Shown: piece after piece, positions 1-11,473 of the stretch | Layout: each line of letters starts with the position of its first letter | Position numbering within the stretch: position 1 is the stretch's first letter | From: Mauremys mutica | Taxonomy: Eukaryota; Chordata; Testudines; Geoemydidae | Assembly (NCBI RefSeq): GCF_020497125.1 | Contig: NC_059081.1 | Coordinates: 63,322,768 to 63,386,767, forward strand | Length of the DNA stretch: 64,000 bases | Direction of reading: 5' to 3' | Program-made: the position numbers and the translations under genes | The notes under the pieces: generated by a model | Told to the model about the DNA's origin: nothing | The model's database searches: none | Seen by the model: the letters and a program-made list of their open reading frames with translations, nothing else

Positions 1-1544
1 TCTTCCTCTGTTTTCATGCTGATGTTTCCTGCAGTGCAATCACTAGGTAGAATCTTCTCTCTCAGGTGTCTTAGGCCCTGCTCCAAAGCAAACCAAAGTC
101 AATAGAAAGATTCCTATTGGCTTCAGTGGGCATTGGCTCAGGCTCCTACTACAAGCTGAATCGGTGATAGTTGGCCGCCCCAAGGACCTGTTTGTTGCGC
201 TGGTGCCTGGAGCCGGCCCTGACGTTGGGTAGGCAAACCTCCATCCCACTCCACTGCTGCCATGCTCTTTGCTCACCCCATACGCATCCGAAACTTGCAA
301 GCCCGCTGCTAATTATAATCTCTCTCCGCACCTGAATATGCTGCCCAGTTTTTCTCTGGATCCCCAAAGAAAAGTATGCATCAATAATTAGGGGGCAATA
401 TGCAAAATAAACCCACCTTGCTTGTGGCTGAAAATATTAAAAGGAAAACTCTTATATATGGTTGCAAATAAATTTGCCACAGGACCTATTTCTCTGTTAT
501 TTAGGCTCCACTCCTTATATTAATTATGTGGAACACACTTCATGGGAAGTAATGGTAATGTGCACTTTAAATCTGATTTGGGAAAGCACTTATCCACATT
601 CTGAAAGCTAAGAATGTGTTTAAGTAACGTCCTGAATTTAATTTTATTTAATTTTAAACTTGGTCACCTGGTGTGCACCCGCCACAGTTCTCAGTTTACC
701 CGCTTGCCCGGCCTATGGTGGGTCCTTTATACTTGGTATGGGCTGTTGGATGCAAATGGTTGTGACATTGACAAAAGCAAGTGTCATGGATTTTAAAGGG
801 CTGTGATGGACTATTCATTCCATGATCATTTTACCAACCATGCGTTTGTAGTTCCAGGACAGGGCTGTGATCAATTACCTCCCCAAGTAGGCTCCAGACA
901 TCCACACAATAAAAATGGTGTTTATTTTTTTGGCAGCGAAAATTTCTCTACAATGATAGTCTTTTCATTAATTGAATTGGAATGTTCTTTCTCCTTTTTT
1001 GGTTGTTCAGCAAAATTTGATTTTGAAAGGCCGCTCTACTCTTCCTGGGTGGATATTTAAAAAAACCACTCCCCTCCCTCTTCATTTTTTTTTCTGGTAT
1101 TGCGATCAGTGGGTATTTTAATCCCATAGTAATAAAGCCCTGATTTTAAAAAAGAACAAAAAGAGAGCAAGAGAGTTATAATGAAAAGCCAGGTAGACAT
1201 TTTACTCTGATGGCATCATTAAGGGTTGCTGAAATACAATATGTATTTAGGACAACCGCAGGAGGAACAAATGCAATGATAGTGGTGATTGCTCATATTT
1301 ATGTACCTCCATCCACCCAGGAGCATCCACCAGTGCTTGAAAAATCTTGCAACTCATAGCCTTGGTCCTTCAGTGAATTCTCGGTAGGCAGCTCCCGTGC
1401 CCACTCAGCACCATTGTGCAACAGGGATGCATCCACCTGCATCACATTGCAGGATTGGGGATTATAAATATAAGACACGCTCCAACCATTTTTGAAATGC
1501 AGCTGCCTCTCAGATGAAAGGTCGTAACCATTTAACAGCACAGC
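1..1544. other. Unassigned intergenic DNA
   Basis: AT-rich non-coding sequence. The open frames here are short and show no domain, splice-site pattern or codon signal that I recognise. No repeat boundary could be fixed by eye. Confidence 0.4.
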
Positions 1545-1771
1545 AGGATAGGTCAGGTGGACGTGGGACTTGGGAGACCTGGAATCAATTCCTTGCTCTC
1601 CCACAGACGTCTTGTGTGCCCTGGGGCAGGAGGATCAATCTCTCAGTGCCTCAGTTGCAAGATGGGGGTAATAGCACTGCCCTACTTCACAGAGGCGTTG
1701 TGAGGATAAATACATTAGAGATTGTGAGATGCTTTGAGTCCACCTTAGATGGGGCCAGGCTAGATAGTATC
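1545..1771 (+). repeat. MIR-like (CORE-SINE) relic
   Basis: The order of features matches the MIR family. A degenerate promoter-like part (lost digits around gacttgggagacctggaat) is followed by a core reading roughly tgtgccctggggcag, then ctcagtgcctcagttgcaag, then gttgtgaggataaatacatt. These correspond to the familiar MIR blocks for 'gtgaccttgggcaagtca', 'cctcagtttcc' and 'ttgtgaggattaaat'. It is highly diverged, as expected of an ancient amniote SINE. An L2-derived tail cannot be excluded. Confidence 0.6.
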
Positions 1772-1888
1772 TAAGATAGCAACAATTACCCAGCAGTTAC
1801 GGCCGCTGAGGAATGCCACCTCCAGCTGAAAGCAAAGGAGGAATTTAAGGTGAGCAAAATGTAGTTACTAGTTCTTTTAAAGTGTATC

Positions 1889-2440
1889 TGTGATGGGGTG
1901 TATCAGCCCCCCCACTATTGGGCTAGAGGGGGTTAATGAAAAATTCTGGGCCCCAACGGCTCCTCTGCACCTGCAGAGATTACTTCAACTGGAATAGGAG
2001 CTTAACAGAGAGCCAGACAGCACCAGAGGACAGACCTATCTTGAACTCCTGAGCAGAGGGTATAGCAGAAGTCTTTACTGCAAGGGAGGGGCCTTCAAAT
2101 GGCAGCTACCCCGATCTTAGAGGTGCGGCCAGGGTGGAGAGGTAGCTGGGAGCTTTCTCTCTTGGGCCGAGGGAAACCTGGGAGACTGAGTCTTGAGCTG
2201 GGAGCCTGACTGGAGGCCGGGGATGATCAGGGACTGCAGCCTGGCTGAAGCCCTGGATAGAGGGAGTGTGTGCCAGCCCCCAGGAGGTGGAAGTGAAACC
2301 CAGGAACTTCGGTCAGTCTGAATCTGGGGGTAGTCACCAAGGAAGAAGGCTGCCAGCTGACTCAGCCACCAAGGAGTATAGAGCAGAGTGGCAAAGGAGC
2401 CAACCTTGCTGGGTGCATTGTGAGCCACGTGGAGGGGCAG
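1889..2440 (+). mobile_element. LTR-like element, GC-rich, right edge unclear
   Basis: The block begins TGTGATGGGGTGTATCAGCC, a typical LTR 5' TG terminus, and continues with a purine-rich GC-rich body (agccagacagcaccagagga and onward) of the kind seen in several sauropsid endogenous retrovirus LTRs. The 162-codon frame at 2266-2754 overlaps it and has no recognisable domain. I could not find a matching target duplication, so the right edge is approximate. Confidence 0.4.
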
Positions 2441-3591
2441 TCCCTCCACACAGCTCGCTGGGTATCCTCATGGCTTGGTCTTTTGGAAACTGTGGATCCT
2501 TTGCCTATCGTCATTTCCTGCATGATCTGTACTGCCGGCCACTGTGCCTCCCCCTCAATAGGATTCTGCAGTGCTCACCTGCCTTCGCTCCCATGGATTT
2601 TATTGGGACTAAGAAGACACTTCCATTAACAGCAGGTTATTCCACAATTGTGCATTGTAGCACTTTTTTGCACCTTCCTCTCAAGCGGCCAGTGTTGGCC
2701 GTTTTCAGAGACAGGACTCTGAATAAGATGGATGTTGGGTCTAATCTAGTCTGACATCCCGTCTTGTGATGAGTTGAGAGAGTGGGAAAGACCTTTACAT
2801 TGTTGTCTGGATTACATGTTAGAGAGAACAGTGTAATTTCCTGCCATGAATCTTCATACAGCTTGGCAAATGGTTGCCAAGTTTATTCATGTGAACAGTT
2901 TAGCCTGCCAGGTACAGTTCTGAATAGAAGTGAAATATTTCCTTTTCCAAGCTGTTGGTAAATGGCATAGTCAATAGCTTGGCCACCTTTTGGTTCATTA
3001 TGAAATATATGCAAGAGACCAAAAAACCAATGCCAGGTTTATTGCTAAAAGTCAATAATAGTACAGCACAGGAAGAAAGACACAATACAATAAGAGTTTC
3101 TGGGAAGTCGGCTTGTAAAAATCACATTACACAGAGGGTGTGCTCCCAAAGTTACATATTTCTACTAGAATATTCATAGGATGATTTTATAAATTACAAA
3201 ACACTTTACACGGCCCTAAAATCCAACCCACCAGTTCATCCCAGTACCTTATCTTGTTGTTCCGTACCTTCCTTGGCTTTGTTTTGGACACTAGCATTCC
3301 AGGTACTGGCCTGCGAAGGTCCCTCCTCAGCTTGTACTGGGGCAGAACATTAATTTATTTTGCCTTTGACAAGTTTCCTACTTTCTAAAGCCAAAGCTGA
3401 CTTCAGTTTTGCAAAGTGTTATGGTATACTTAGCACAGGTGAACAGAGTTATAGGCCAATTCAGGCCAGGTGACTGTTAGAAAAATATATATATATATAT
3501 AAAGTTATATTGATATTGTATGCTTAATACATATTGTAATATAAGTGGTGTGAATAACACATATTGATAATATAATATTGATTTTTATATC
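2441..3591. other. Unassigned intergenic DNA
   Basis: No gene or clear repeat was recognised. It includes a short (AT) run near 3486-3502. The last bases lead into the target site of the solo LTR that follows. Confidence 0.35.
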
Positions 3592-3596
3592 TATGG

Positions 3597-4419
3597 TGTC
3601 ATAAATAAACAGATCAGGGTTAAGGTCTCTTTTACCTGGAAAGGGTTAACAAGCTCAGTAACCTAATGAGCACCTGACCAGAGGACCAATCAAGGGACAG
3701 GATAATTTCAAATTTCTGTGGAGGGAAGCCTTTGTCTGTGTTCTTTGTTTTAGTTCTCTGTTCTCTCTTTGGATCTAAGAGAGGCCAGACATGTCTCCAA
3801 GTTCTCCTGGAGTAGTTCCTACTATCCAATAGTGAGTATTAATTAGAAAGGCGGATTAGTCTTATAATTTGATTTCTACATTTGCAATTGTGTGTTTGCT
3901 GGAGAAATTCTTTATTCCTGTTTGCTGTTACTTTGATTATGCTGAGGAGGAGGGAGGGGAAGTCTCTCCAGTTTTTATAAGTTAGACCCTGTATTTTTGC
4001 ATCCTGGTAATACAGAGATAGTGTACTTTTTTTCTTCCTTTAATAAAATCTTTTCTTTTTAGAACTTGATTGATTTCTTCCCTTGTTTGGATTTTAAGGG
4101 AAGGGGAGGGGGAAAAGTGAATCCCTCTTTGTTTGATTCAAGGAGTTTGAATCAAGGTATCTCTCTCTCCGGAGCAGGCTGGAAAGAGGGAAGGGGGGGG
4201 GAGGGGAACTGGCTATTTCTCTCTCTCTGGTGAGATTCAAGGAGATTGAATCTGTGTTTCCCAGGGAAAGTTTGGGGGAACAGGCAGTGTGTTACTCACT
4301 TAAAACTTAACTGGTGGCAGCGAGAACCAGATCTAAACTAGAATTTTAGTTTAGAGGAGTCCATGCAGGTCCCCATCTTGGAACCCAACAGCTCCAAGTG
4401 GGGGAGGAAACCTATGACA
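3597..4419 (+). mobile_element. Solo LTR of an endogenous retrovirus-like element (823 bp)
   Basis: The element begins TGTCATAAATAAACAG and ends CCTATGACA, giving matched TG...CA inverted ends (TGTCATA / TATGACA). It is flanked on both sides by an identical 5-bp target duplication, TATGG (3592-3596 and 4420-4424). A polyadenylation signal (taataaaat near 4041) lies downstream of a TATA-like tttttataa (near 3974), so the sense strand is plus. There is no internal gag, pol or env sequence: recombination between two LTRs has left a single copy. Confidence 0.9.
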
Positions 4420-4724
4420 TATGGTCATATATTGGTCAACAAAATCCTGTTGCAGAAGAACACTCCCAGAGGAAAATGTATCGATGACCAGAGAAACTGT
4501 ATCTGCTCAGCCAACGTTGAAATAAGAGAGCAAGCAAGAAGGTTTTATGTGCTATGCAATTTATAATAATTGAACTGTACGAGTACCAGATGTCAGTGCA
4601 TAATTGCAGGGCTTCACGTGAAGCAGTACTTACTGCACACCAATGCAAGAGGCTAATGATGCTTAACTCCAAAGGCTTTAATTTTAGGCTAAATGGAAGA
4701 TTCAGAGGTGAGATATACACTTAC

Positions 4725-4797
4725 ATGATGGGCAAAAGGAATCCGTAGCCCCTTCTGTTGCTGAACAATAGTTGTGCCATCGGGCCGCGTCCCATGC
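4725..4797 (-). other. Candidate spliced exon of unknown gene (73 bp)
   Basis: On the minus strand, a splice acceptor ending ccctcatgcag is followed by 73 bases open in all three frames, then a consensus donor GTAAGTG. The segment is richer in G+C and CpG than its surroundings. One frame reads HGTRPDGTTIVQQQKGLR, another begins MGRGPMAQLLFSNRRGYG; I recognise neither. It lies downstream of PTH2R on the same strand. Chance splice-like sites are common at this scale, so this is only a lead. Confidence 0.2.
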
Positions 4798-5354
4798 CTG
4801 CATGAGGGTAAGGAGTCTGACTCACATCCGTGGCTGTAGATGGTGGATAGTGTTGATAATTAAGAACAGGTCAGTGGAGCAATCATTTGGCTCTTCTGCT
4901 TCCCCGCTTTCAAGTTTCTGAATTTCATGCACACAGAAAAAAATGTGAGAGGCAAATTTAAATCACAGCAATTAACCAAGCATGAAAGGGGAAAAAAATC
5001 CCAATCAGCTAATGATCAACTGACGAGAGATCCTGATATTGTGGATCCTAATTGAAGAAAGGGGCCAGACTCTCAGCAGGTGTAAACCAGTGTAGCTCCG
5101 TTACAACCAAGGCCAATTTGCATCATGCAGGATCTGGCCCAGAAAATTTTGCTTTCTGAGCTATTACAAGATTCGGACACCAGCATGACATTTCCCGGGG
5201 CCAAAGACCACATGGTGTAAACCAGCGTAAGCACCAGTGGCACACATGCCAAATTACATCAAGTGAGGGTCTGGCCCTGGGTATGTCCAGTTTACAGATG
5301 TTTGGCTACTGACTCGCGACTTCTGCGTGCATAAGGAAATAAGGGGTTTTCTAT
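4798..5354. repeat. Degenerate short palindromic repeats with 'gtgtaaaccag' core
   Basis: Two segments (about 5066-5143 and 5205-5276) share the layout 'ccagactctcagc..gtgtaaaccag...ccaattt..catca...ggatctggccc'. The left half is roughly the reverse complement of the right half, as in small foldback MITE-like elements that are common in turtle and crocodilian DNA. The remaining sequence is unassigned. Confidence 0.45.
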
Positions 5355-5665
5355 ACTATTGATATTACAGAAGCCCCTCAAGGCCCCCAGGGTGCTAGGC
5401 ACTGTAGACCCCTTTCACACAGCAAGCCTCGGAGTGCAACCCCCCCTTATAAATTAAAAACATGTTTTTATATATTTAACACCATTATAAATGCTGGAGG
5501 CGAAGGAGGGTTTGGGGTGGAGGCTGATAGCTCGCGACACCCCCCCCTGTAATCGCCTCGTGACCCCCCTGAAATGTCCCAACCCTCAGTTTGAGAACCC
5601 CTGCATAGAGATAGTGCCCATCCTGAAGAGCTTACAATTGAAATAGACAAGACAGACAAAGGAAG
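5355..5665 (+). repeat. Ancient interspersed repeat ('gctaggcactgta' type), interrupted
   Basis: The text 'cccagggtgctaggcactgta' (to 5406) resumes at 5604 as 'catagagatagtgcccatcctgaagagcttacaattgaaatagacaagac'. The same repeat occurs at about 10081-10195 and 50040-50102. It resembles an old L2/L3/CR1-type LINE tail. The two pieces read continuously once the 197-bp insertion at 5407-5603 is removed. Confidence 0.5.
5407..5603 (-). mobile_element. Non-autonomous DNA transposon, hAT-like
   Basis: The right end reads CAGTTTGAGAACCCCTG; reversed, it gives CAGGGGTTCTCAAACTG, a terminus typical of hAT MITEs. The body contains gtgaccccc blocks and 'atatatttaacaccattataaatgctggagg'-like text. It interrupts an older repeat whose halves rejoin on either side. 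The left terminus is diverged and I see no exact 8-bp duplication. Confidence 0.5.
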
Positions 5666-6424
5666 CATCATTTTGCAGTTGGGGGAACTGAAGTGCAGAC
5701 TCTCTCTCTTCTGGGCTATAAATGGTGACATAATATAAGCTGTAGGCTCTGAATGATGCTTTATTCTTAAAGCTGAGCATTTGCAAATGTAGACAAATAG
5801 ATCTCATCTCCACTATTTTCATAGGTACGTTTTTAGCCTCCTTTTTAATGCACGTCATTGGTGTCATACTGCCACAGGAATCTGTGGGTGGTAGCGCCTT
5901 CCATCTGAGAATCTCAAATCCCTGAACAAACAATGGCCCACAATGTGCTTGGCAATAATTCATGCCATTCATGACCAAGTATAATTGGGCCATTTGAATA
6001 CCAGCCCACGCGTGCCCTCGAGCAAGTGGTAAGGTCGAGAGGGTTGTGCGAGCTGCAAAAGCACAGCCTAAACCAGGAGGATCCATTTCTGGCTTTAGTC
6101 AATTACAGAGCAAGGCTCATAAACACCACTAAAGGGCAGCTCTGCACAGCTCCGTGACAAACAGGAGCCAGCTGACAACGCCAATTCCTAGTCCAGAAGG
6201 CACACTTTGTAAAATATATTATCAAGTGCTGCTATGTCATGTGACTACCCCAAGCCTCGGCCAAAGCTCTGGAGCAGTGCGCAACTGGTTATCATGACCT
6301 TGCAGTAATACCCCCTGGATTTATAGTTTCTGGCATCTGTATTGCAGACAGGCTGGGTATATAGCTTCCTAGACAGCCTGTAGGGAGCCGGCGTGGTCTT
6401 CCTCTGAACCAGAGGACGAAGGGC
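5666..6424. other. Unassigned intergenic DNA
   Basis: A 166-codon minus-strand frame crosses 5586-6086, but it runs through the end of a transposon and shows no domain or splice pattern. I treat it as chance. Nothing else was recognised. Confidence 0.35.
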
Positions 6425-7204
6425 CACTCGCTCAGCCTAAGTGGGCGGAGCCAGGGCAACCTTGCTCCACCCCCTGGAAGGGGAGGGCTGGGACAGGAAG
6501 TACAAAAGGCAGAGCCTTTAGCCCAGTGAGAGCAGCATCAGGGAGGGAGACAGACACAGGCTGCTCCCTGTGGACCCTGCTGCCAAACCAGGGGATGCCC
6601 TGGACTAGGGGAAACCTGACCCAGAGAAAGGACTCAGGCTACCAGGACTTCCGGCTTCAGAGTACCCCAAGGAACTGGAGGAGTCAGGCAGCGACCCGAG
6701 CCCGAGTGAGCCCGACGCTGAGGGTGAGCTGGAGCTACCAAGGCTACTGGCAGCTGAATAGCCCAAGGAGTTGGAGGCTCCAGAGGGACCCGCTCGAGAG
6801 ACCGGATAGGAAGTATCTCAGGAGCGGAACAGGACAGTGTGGTGAGCTGGTGTTTGCGGACGGATTCCCGCTGACCCAGAGGTGCGACACCCCCACCCTC
6901 CCGCCACTGTCCAGGCCCTGGGCTGGAATGCAGTGGAGTTGGGCAGGCCTGCATTCCCCTACCCCTGCCACCCCGCCTCGGAGTGGCAGAACCCCGATAA
7001 ATTGTCACTGACTCTTGCCGGCACTCCCTTGCCTGAGGGGTGCGTCACTGACTCTTGCCGGCGCTCCCGTGTCACGCTAACTGTGACGGCACACCTCCCT
7101 CCGCTACGTCCCCAGCGACAGTGAGGTGTGACCAGAGCCTTTCAGCGAGGCAGTAACTCCCCGCCGCCCCACAGTGGTTCGGTGAACCAACTGAGGCCTT
7201 GCTA
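6425..7204 (+). mobile_element. GC-rich LTR-like element
   Basis: A markedly GC-rich block in AT-rich surroundings. It contains a TATA-like gtacaaaaggcag (about 6499) followed by agcctttagcccagtgagagcagc, then a long purine-rich leader (gggagggagacagacacagg, ggggatgccctgg). This layout resembles the U3/R region of large turtle ERV LTRs. No TG...CA ends or target duplication could be fixed. Overlapping frames of 161 and 124 codons on opposite strands are shadows of its composition. Confidence 0.4.
7004..7083. repeat. Two-unit tandem repeat, 40-bp period
   Basis: The 25-base block gtcactgactcttgccggca/gctccc occurs at 7004 and again at 7044, one mismatch apart, exactly 40 bp later. It lies inside the GC-rich LTR-like element. 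Confidence 0.7.
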
Positions 7205-8708
7205 CACTGCCAATCCCCAGAGCTCAAGCCGATGAGATGAATCCACCTGCACGTTTCCTCTTCATGGGTACAGGGGAGCAATCAACTAAGTCTTTGTCTC
7301 TGATGTTTTGCAATGGCTCATTTGGTTTCAATGGGCCTTCTTGGTGGGCAGAATCCAACACCACCTGTAGGAAGCCAGCATTTTACATTAATTAATGCAT
7401 CTTACACAATTACAGAGGTTTACAATGCAAACAATTAATACAACCTTGTTCTACGCTGTGACCGGGGTCCTAGTGGAGAGCCAGCTGTGATCACTCAATT
7501 AGGGTGAGCTGCAAAGAATGGGGCAGACAGTCCCCATAAAGCTGGTGGATATTCCAATACTTAGATTCACCAAGCCAGCATGAAACAGCTTCTTTATTAC
7601 ATTAGTGGTTACTCAGAAGTCCAAACAACACAGTTCCCTTAAAGTGATCCAGCCACAGGCCTCCATCCAGGTACCCACATCAAATATGATGAAAATTTCT
7701 GTAAATCTTATTTCATCATATAAAAAAAGGGTTCTACCAATCCCAAGGGATCAGACACAGTATTTCCCATGTCAATGAATGTCTCAGATCTTACCCAAAT
7801 ACACGCTACAGCCAATTCTTATTAACTAAACTAAAATTTATTTAAAAACAAAAGAGAGTATTCAATATACACACAGACATGAGTTCAATTAATTGAGCTG
7901 CAGCTTCATAGCACAGATGGTGAGCTTTGTGGTTGCAAAGAGTTCTTTCAGAAATAGTTCATAGGTTATAGTCCAGTGTCCAAACATCATATTCAGGGCG
8001 TACCAGCATAACTGGGATCTCAGGCTTATGACTCAAACTTCCCCTGATGAAGCCTAAGCAGATGTGAGATGAACAGGATCAGGACCCAGGGGTCTTTTTA
8101 TAGAGTGTCCTAGTATCCACTTGACCACACGGTCCTGGTTAAAAAATAGGCTTTTGATGTAATCTTTTGCTTTCTAAACACCACTAGTAATTAGTTACAC
8201 AAATTAACATAGGGCGATTTATCCATTAGGCAGTCTATTACAAACTTCAAAGAAACATATAGACAATGACATTATCTCTGAATCAATAACTATAGTGACA
8301 GACAGGAACTGTCTTTTTCATGGTAGCATCTAAGATACACACAATTAGCATTACATCTAACAATATAGATTTGCATTTCAAAGTTCTAGCCTATTTAGCA
8401 TGAATGACCTTAATTATCATTCCCATACCTTTCTAACATGACTTTAAAGGTGGGCTTTGGGTCATTCAGCCTGCAAGCTGTTTAACCCTTTCTAGCCATG
8501 CGTCGCACAGGGGGTACTGGGTGTTATGTGAGATGACTACAGGCAGCATCATACAAGCATTTCATCAAGACTAAACACATTCTTATAAACCTATCATCTA
8601 TTTTAACAATGCTAACACACAGGTAAGCCAGACTGGTTTCCAGCTATGCCTTTGTCAGGGTTCAGTTAGGCATAGGGGTCTTGGCATGAGTTGGTACCTG
8701 GTCCGCCC
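7205..8708 (-). mobile_element. Partial LTR (family A) split by a second LTR
   Basis: The outer pieces 7205-7456 and about 8515-8708 align in order with the intact family-A LTR at 27903-28953. Shared text includes 'gcaatggctcatttggtttcaatggg', then 'aatttaatgcatctt..ggtttacaatgcaa', and after the gap 'acaagcatttcatca', 'tttaacaatgctaacacacagg' and 'gactggtttccagctatgc'. It is truncated at both ends (no terminal TGTGACAC at 8708). The middle is replaced by another LTR. Confidence 0.75.
7457..8509 (-). mobile_element. Solo LTR (family B) inserted in family-A LTR (about 1.05 kb)
   Basis: This segment interrupts the family-A LTR. Read on the minus strand it begins TGTGCGACGCATGGCTAG and ends GGTCACA, a TG...CA pair. 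Minus-strand control signals are in the right order: TATAAAAAG near 8097, then AATAAA near 7838. I could not find a matching 5-bp duplication, so the edges may be off by several bases. No internal retroviral genes remain. Confidence 0.65.
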
Positions 8709-9632
8709 CCATCATAGCCCTCCTTGCCACTGCTGTGGGACAGCTCCTGTATCAGGACTCTCCCTGCACCCCGCTCCTTCCCCCCCAGGCCTGCCTGGCC
8801 TTGCCCTGTTTCCAGCAGCCCATGTCCCTTCTCAGGGATAGGGAGCGACACTGCACCAAGGCAGGCTGGGCTGGAAGACAGGAGCTAAGCAAGCTCAGCA
8901 GCTACGTCAGGGATGGCTCTAGAGAGATTGATGGTGCATACCATGGGGGGGGGCACACCAGCTTCCTCCCACCCGTATTCCTTGCTGTAGTGGATGAAGA
9001 GGGTAATGCAATTTGCTACTGGCCTGTACCAATAGTACAAGTTCATTCTTATTCCCCCATACTCTGTTGTATGAGAATGCAGTCCCAGCCGCAATCCAAA
9101 CAGTAAAAATGAACACCAGGCACAAACATACAAGGTGATCTGAAATTGAGCTCAATGGGGCTGAATTTAAGCTCCTGTGAAGCTCCATTTTAACACTGGT
9201 CTAACATTGAAAATCATTGGTCATTATGGTAAATTGGCGCTTCAGCCAGCCCTGCGTTTTTCCATAGCACAATGAACAACAGTTGTTAAATTCTGAAACA
9301 GCCACCGGCTACTGTAGGCTAAAGCAGCAATTTACTACATGGCTTATGCTGCTGCTATCAATATTTCTGTATAAAGGTGAACAAGTTGTCTCCTGTAGAG
9401 TTGTTGTTCCATAATGATATGGGCTGAAGCATACATTAGCACATATGAATACCCACTTGATAAGCTCCATTCACAACTATATATTAGTCATTACAATTCA
9501 TTGTCTTTGCCCTAAGGGACATGCAAAGCCCTGCAGGGACCTTAAGGAACTGTGGAAAAGTTTCTAGCTGACACCAATGTCCATGTATTGAGTGCACATA
9601 TAATTTATATTGGTATCTGTATTTACATATTG
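8709..9632. other. Unassigned intergenic DNA
   Basis: A 123-codon plus-strand frame (8735-9106) has no recognisable domain or splice pattern. Short GC-rich text at 8730-8830 may be the remains of another LTR. Confidence 0.35.
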
Positions 9633-9720
9633 TGATGGGTTGGGTCCCAGAAACCCCGTTGGGACTGCCACCTGATGTGATAACACTCTCAGTAGATTAT
9701 ACGCTTTGTAATGATATCTT
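9633..9720 (+). mobile_element. LTR 5' fragment
   Basis: Begins TGTGATGGGTTGGGTCCC, an LTR-type start seen in turtle ERV LTRs, followed by 'cagaaaccccgttgggactgccacctgatgtg'. The rest of an LTR body is not recognisable, so this is at best a truncated copy. Confidence 0.35.
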
Positions 9721-10080
9721 AGAGTCCTTTTGCAAGAAGAATATTCCAGTTACATTATATTCACACTTATTAGCATACTTTCATAAAATCATATGGAGTG
9801 CAATGGCACACACATCTCGGGGTAAATGGCTACTTTAACCTGTATACAAAGAAATTATAGCAGGAGGAGGAAAAGCTTGGCAGCAGTGCATACAATTATG
9901 TTAAAGGGGTACCATCAAGTTAAAAATCACACTTCTCGCTGAACATTTTGGGCAAGATTCTTAGCTGGCGTAAAGCAATCTAGTTCTGCTGAAGCCAAGG
10001 GCACTACAGTAGTTGAGAATCTGGCCCTTTTTGCATATTGTTCCTAAAGTTGTCTTGTGGTGGCGTTATTTAACATTCAT

Positions 10081-10195
10081 GTTGTGGTAGGACCTAAAGA
10101 GTGCAACCAGGTTGGGCCCCATTGCGCTAGGTGCTGTACAAACAAACAAAATGACAATCCCTGCCCTGAGGCGCTTATAGTTTAAAAGTAACACT
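10081..10195 (+). repeat. Ancient interspersed repeat ('gctaggtgctgtacaaac' type)
   Basis: Contains 'gggccccattgcgctaggtgctgtacaaac' (only partly conserved elsewhere) followed by 'aatccctgccctgaggcgcttatag'. The same order occurs at 5355-5665 and 50040-50102. It is a probable old LINE tail shared across sauropsids. Confidence 0.55.
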
Positions 10196-10416
10196 TAAGT
10201 GGACTATCACTGGGAAAGAGAAGAGGGGGAAAAATATTTTTTGTGTTCCAGTTTGTCTGCATAGTGCAGGTGACAGAATGTTCATCTAGTTGATTTCACT
10301 GTTTCTTCCGTATTCACAGTTTGGGGCTAGATTGTGCCTGTAGGCACAGCTCTAAGGAAGAGGCAGCTTGTCACTGCTTCACTCCTGGAGCAGTCCAGGG
10401 AAGGAGGTGTGACTAA

Positions 10417-10666
10417 GGGCAGGTCTACACTTAAAACGCTCATCGGCGCACCTGCGGCGCTTAAGTGAAGACACTCCTACCCCGATGGGAGAGCGCTTTC
10501 CTGTTGGCATAGATAATCCACCTCCCTGAGAGACGGTAACTATGTTGACAGAGCTTCTCTGCATGGGGGTTTCTGGTCGGTATTACTACATTGCTCAGGG
10601 GAATGGATTTTTCACACCCTTGAGCGCCGTAGTTATACTGATACAGGTCCGTAGTGCAGACCTGGC
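10417..10666. mobile_element. PIF/Harbinger-like MITE (family 2)
   Basis: The left end, after a TAA, reads GGGCAGGTCTACACTTAAAA; the right end reversed reads GCCAGGTCTGCACTACGGAC, an imperfect terminal inverted repeat. Internal blocks (taagtgaagac.ctcct, agcatagataatccac.tccctgag, acattgctcaggg) recur in the same order in the copy at 25313-25616. It has no coding capacity. Confidence 0.75.
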
Positions 10667-11473
10667 TTCAGTCACTCAATTCCTCTCTTGGTCCCCTGGG
10701 AGAAGGAATGGCTATAGGCTTATCCCAGTGACCAATGACTTCCTTGTTCATGCTAGTTGGGTTGCACTGGCTGGCACATTGAGAGGACAGAGCAAAGGTT
10801 CTGGCTATTCCCCACTGCTCTGTGCCCATTGCCTGCCCATCTAAATCCCATAAAAGGAACAAAGAATTTGTTGGCCACTTCAGACAGTATTTTAATGATA
10901 TTGCAATTCCTAGATATCATGAAATCTGTTACCACGAGATAGCTGCCTTAACAAATAGCCTCTAATGGATACTTAGTGCAGGGGGGGAGTTTATATCATG
11001 TTTGCCACTTGATGATAATTAAACAATAAGGATTCAGATACCAAAGCCACATTTTGAGGACTTAATCATAGACCGAACACAAACCCATTTGTGCAGTTCA
11101 CTCTTCTGCTGTAGGAGAAAAACCTGTCCTGTAATTCATCTTGTCTCTGAGACATATGGCACTAGCTGAAAGAAATACCTCCCTACTCCTTCTGTAGCAT
11201 ATCCTGCATGAAGACAATAGCCTCATCACTCAATAAAATGAAGCATAACCCAGAGGAAAAGCAATTGGGGGGGCTGAAGACTCTCTCATATTAAAAAATA
11301 AACACCAAACTATGTTTGTTCTTTAGTGTAAGAGACAGAAGTAAAAGAAAATTCACAGGGGGAGAAAAAATTGAGCTGTAATTAAATTGACTAAAGAGAA
11401 ATTTGCAGCTGATAATGGACTTCAGTAGCCTCTGCAAACTGATGTTTTTACAGCCTGCCACAGTGAAACCGTC
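10667..11473. other. Unassigned intergenic DNA
   Basis: No gene or repeat was recognised. Overlapping frames on both strands around 10670-10940 mirror each other and carry no domain. Confidence 0.35.

Noticed and set aside
5586..6086. 166-codon minus-strand open frame
   Set aside because: It runs out of the end of a MITE and an old repeat into plain intergenic DNA, with no domain, no codon pattern and no exon structure. Length alone is not convincing in 64 kb of both strands.
6882..7124. CpG island or promoter
   Set aside because: The GC-rich block at 6425-7204 has LTR-like structure and a tandem repeat, and no gene start adjoins it.
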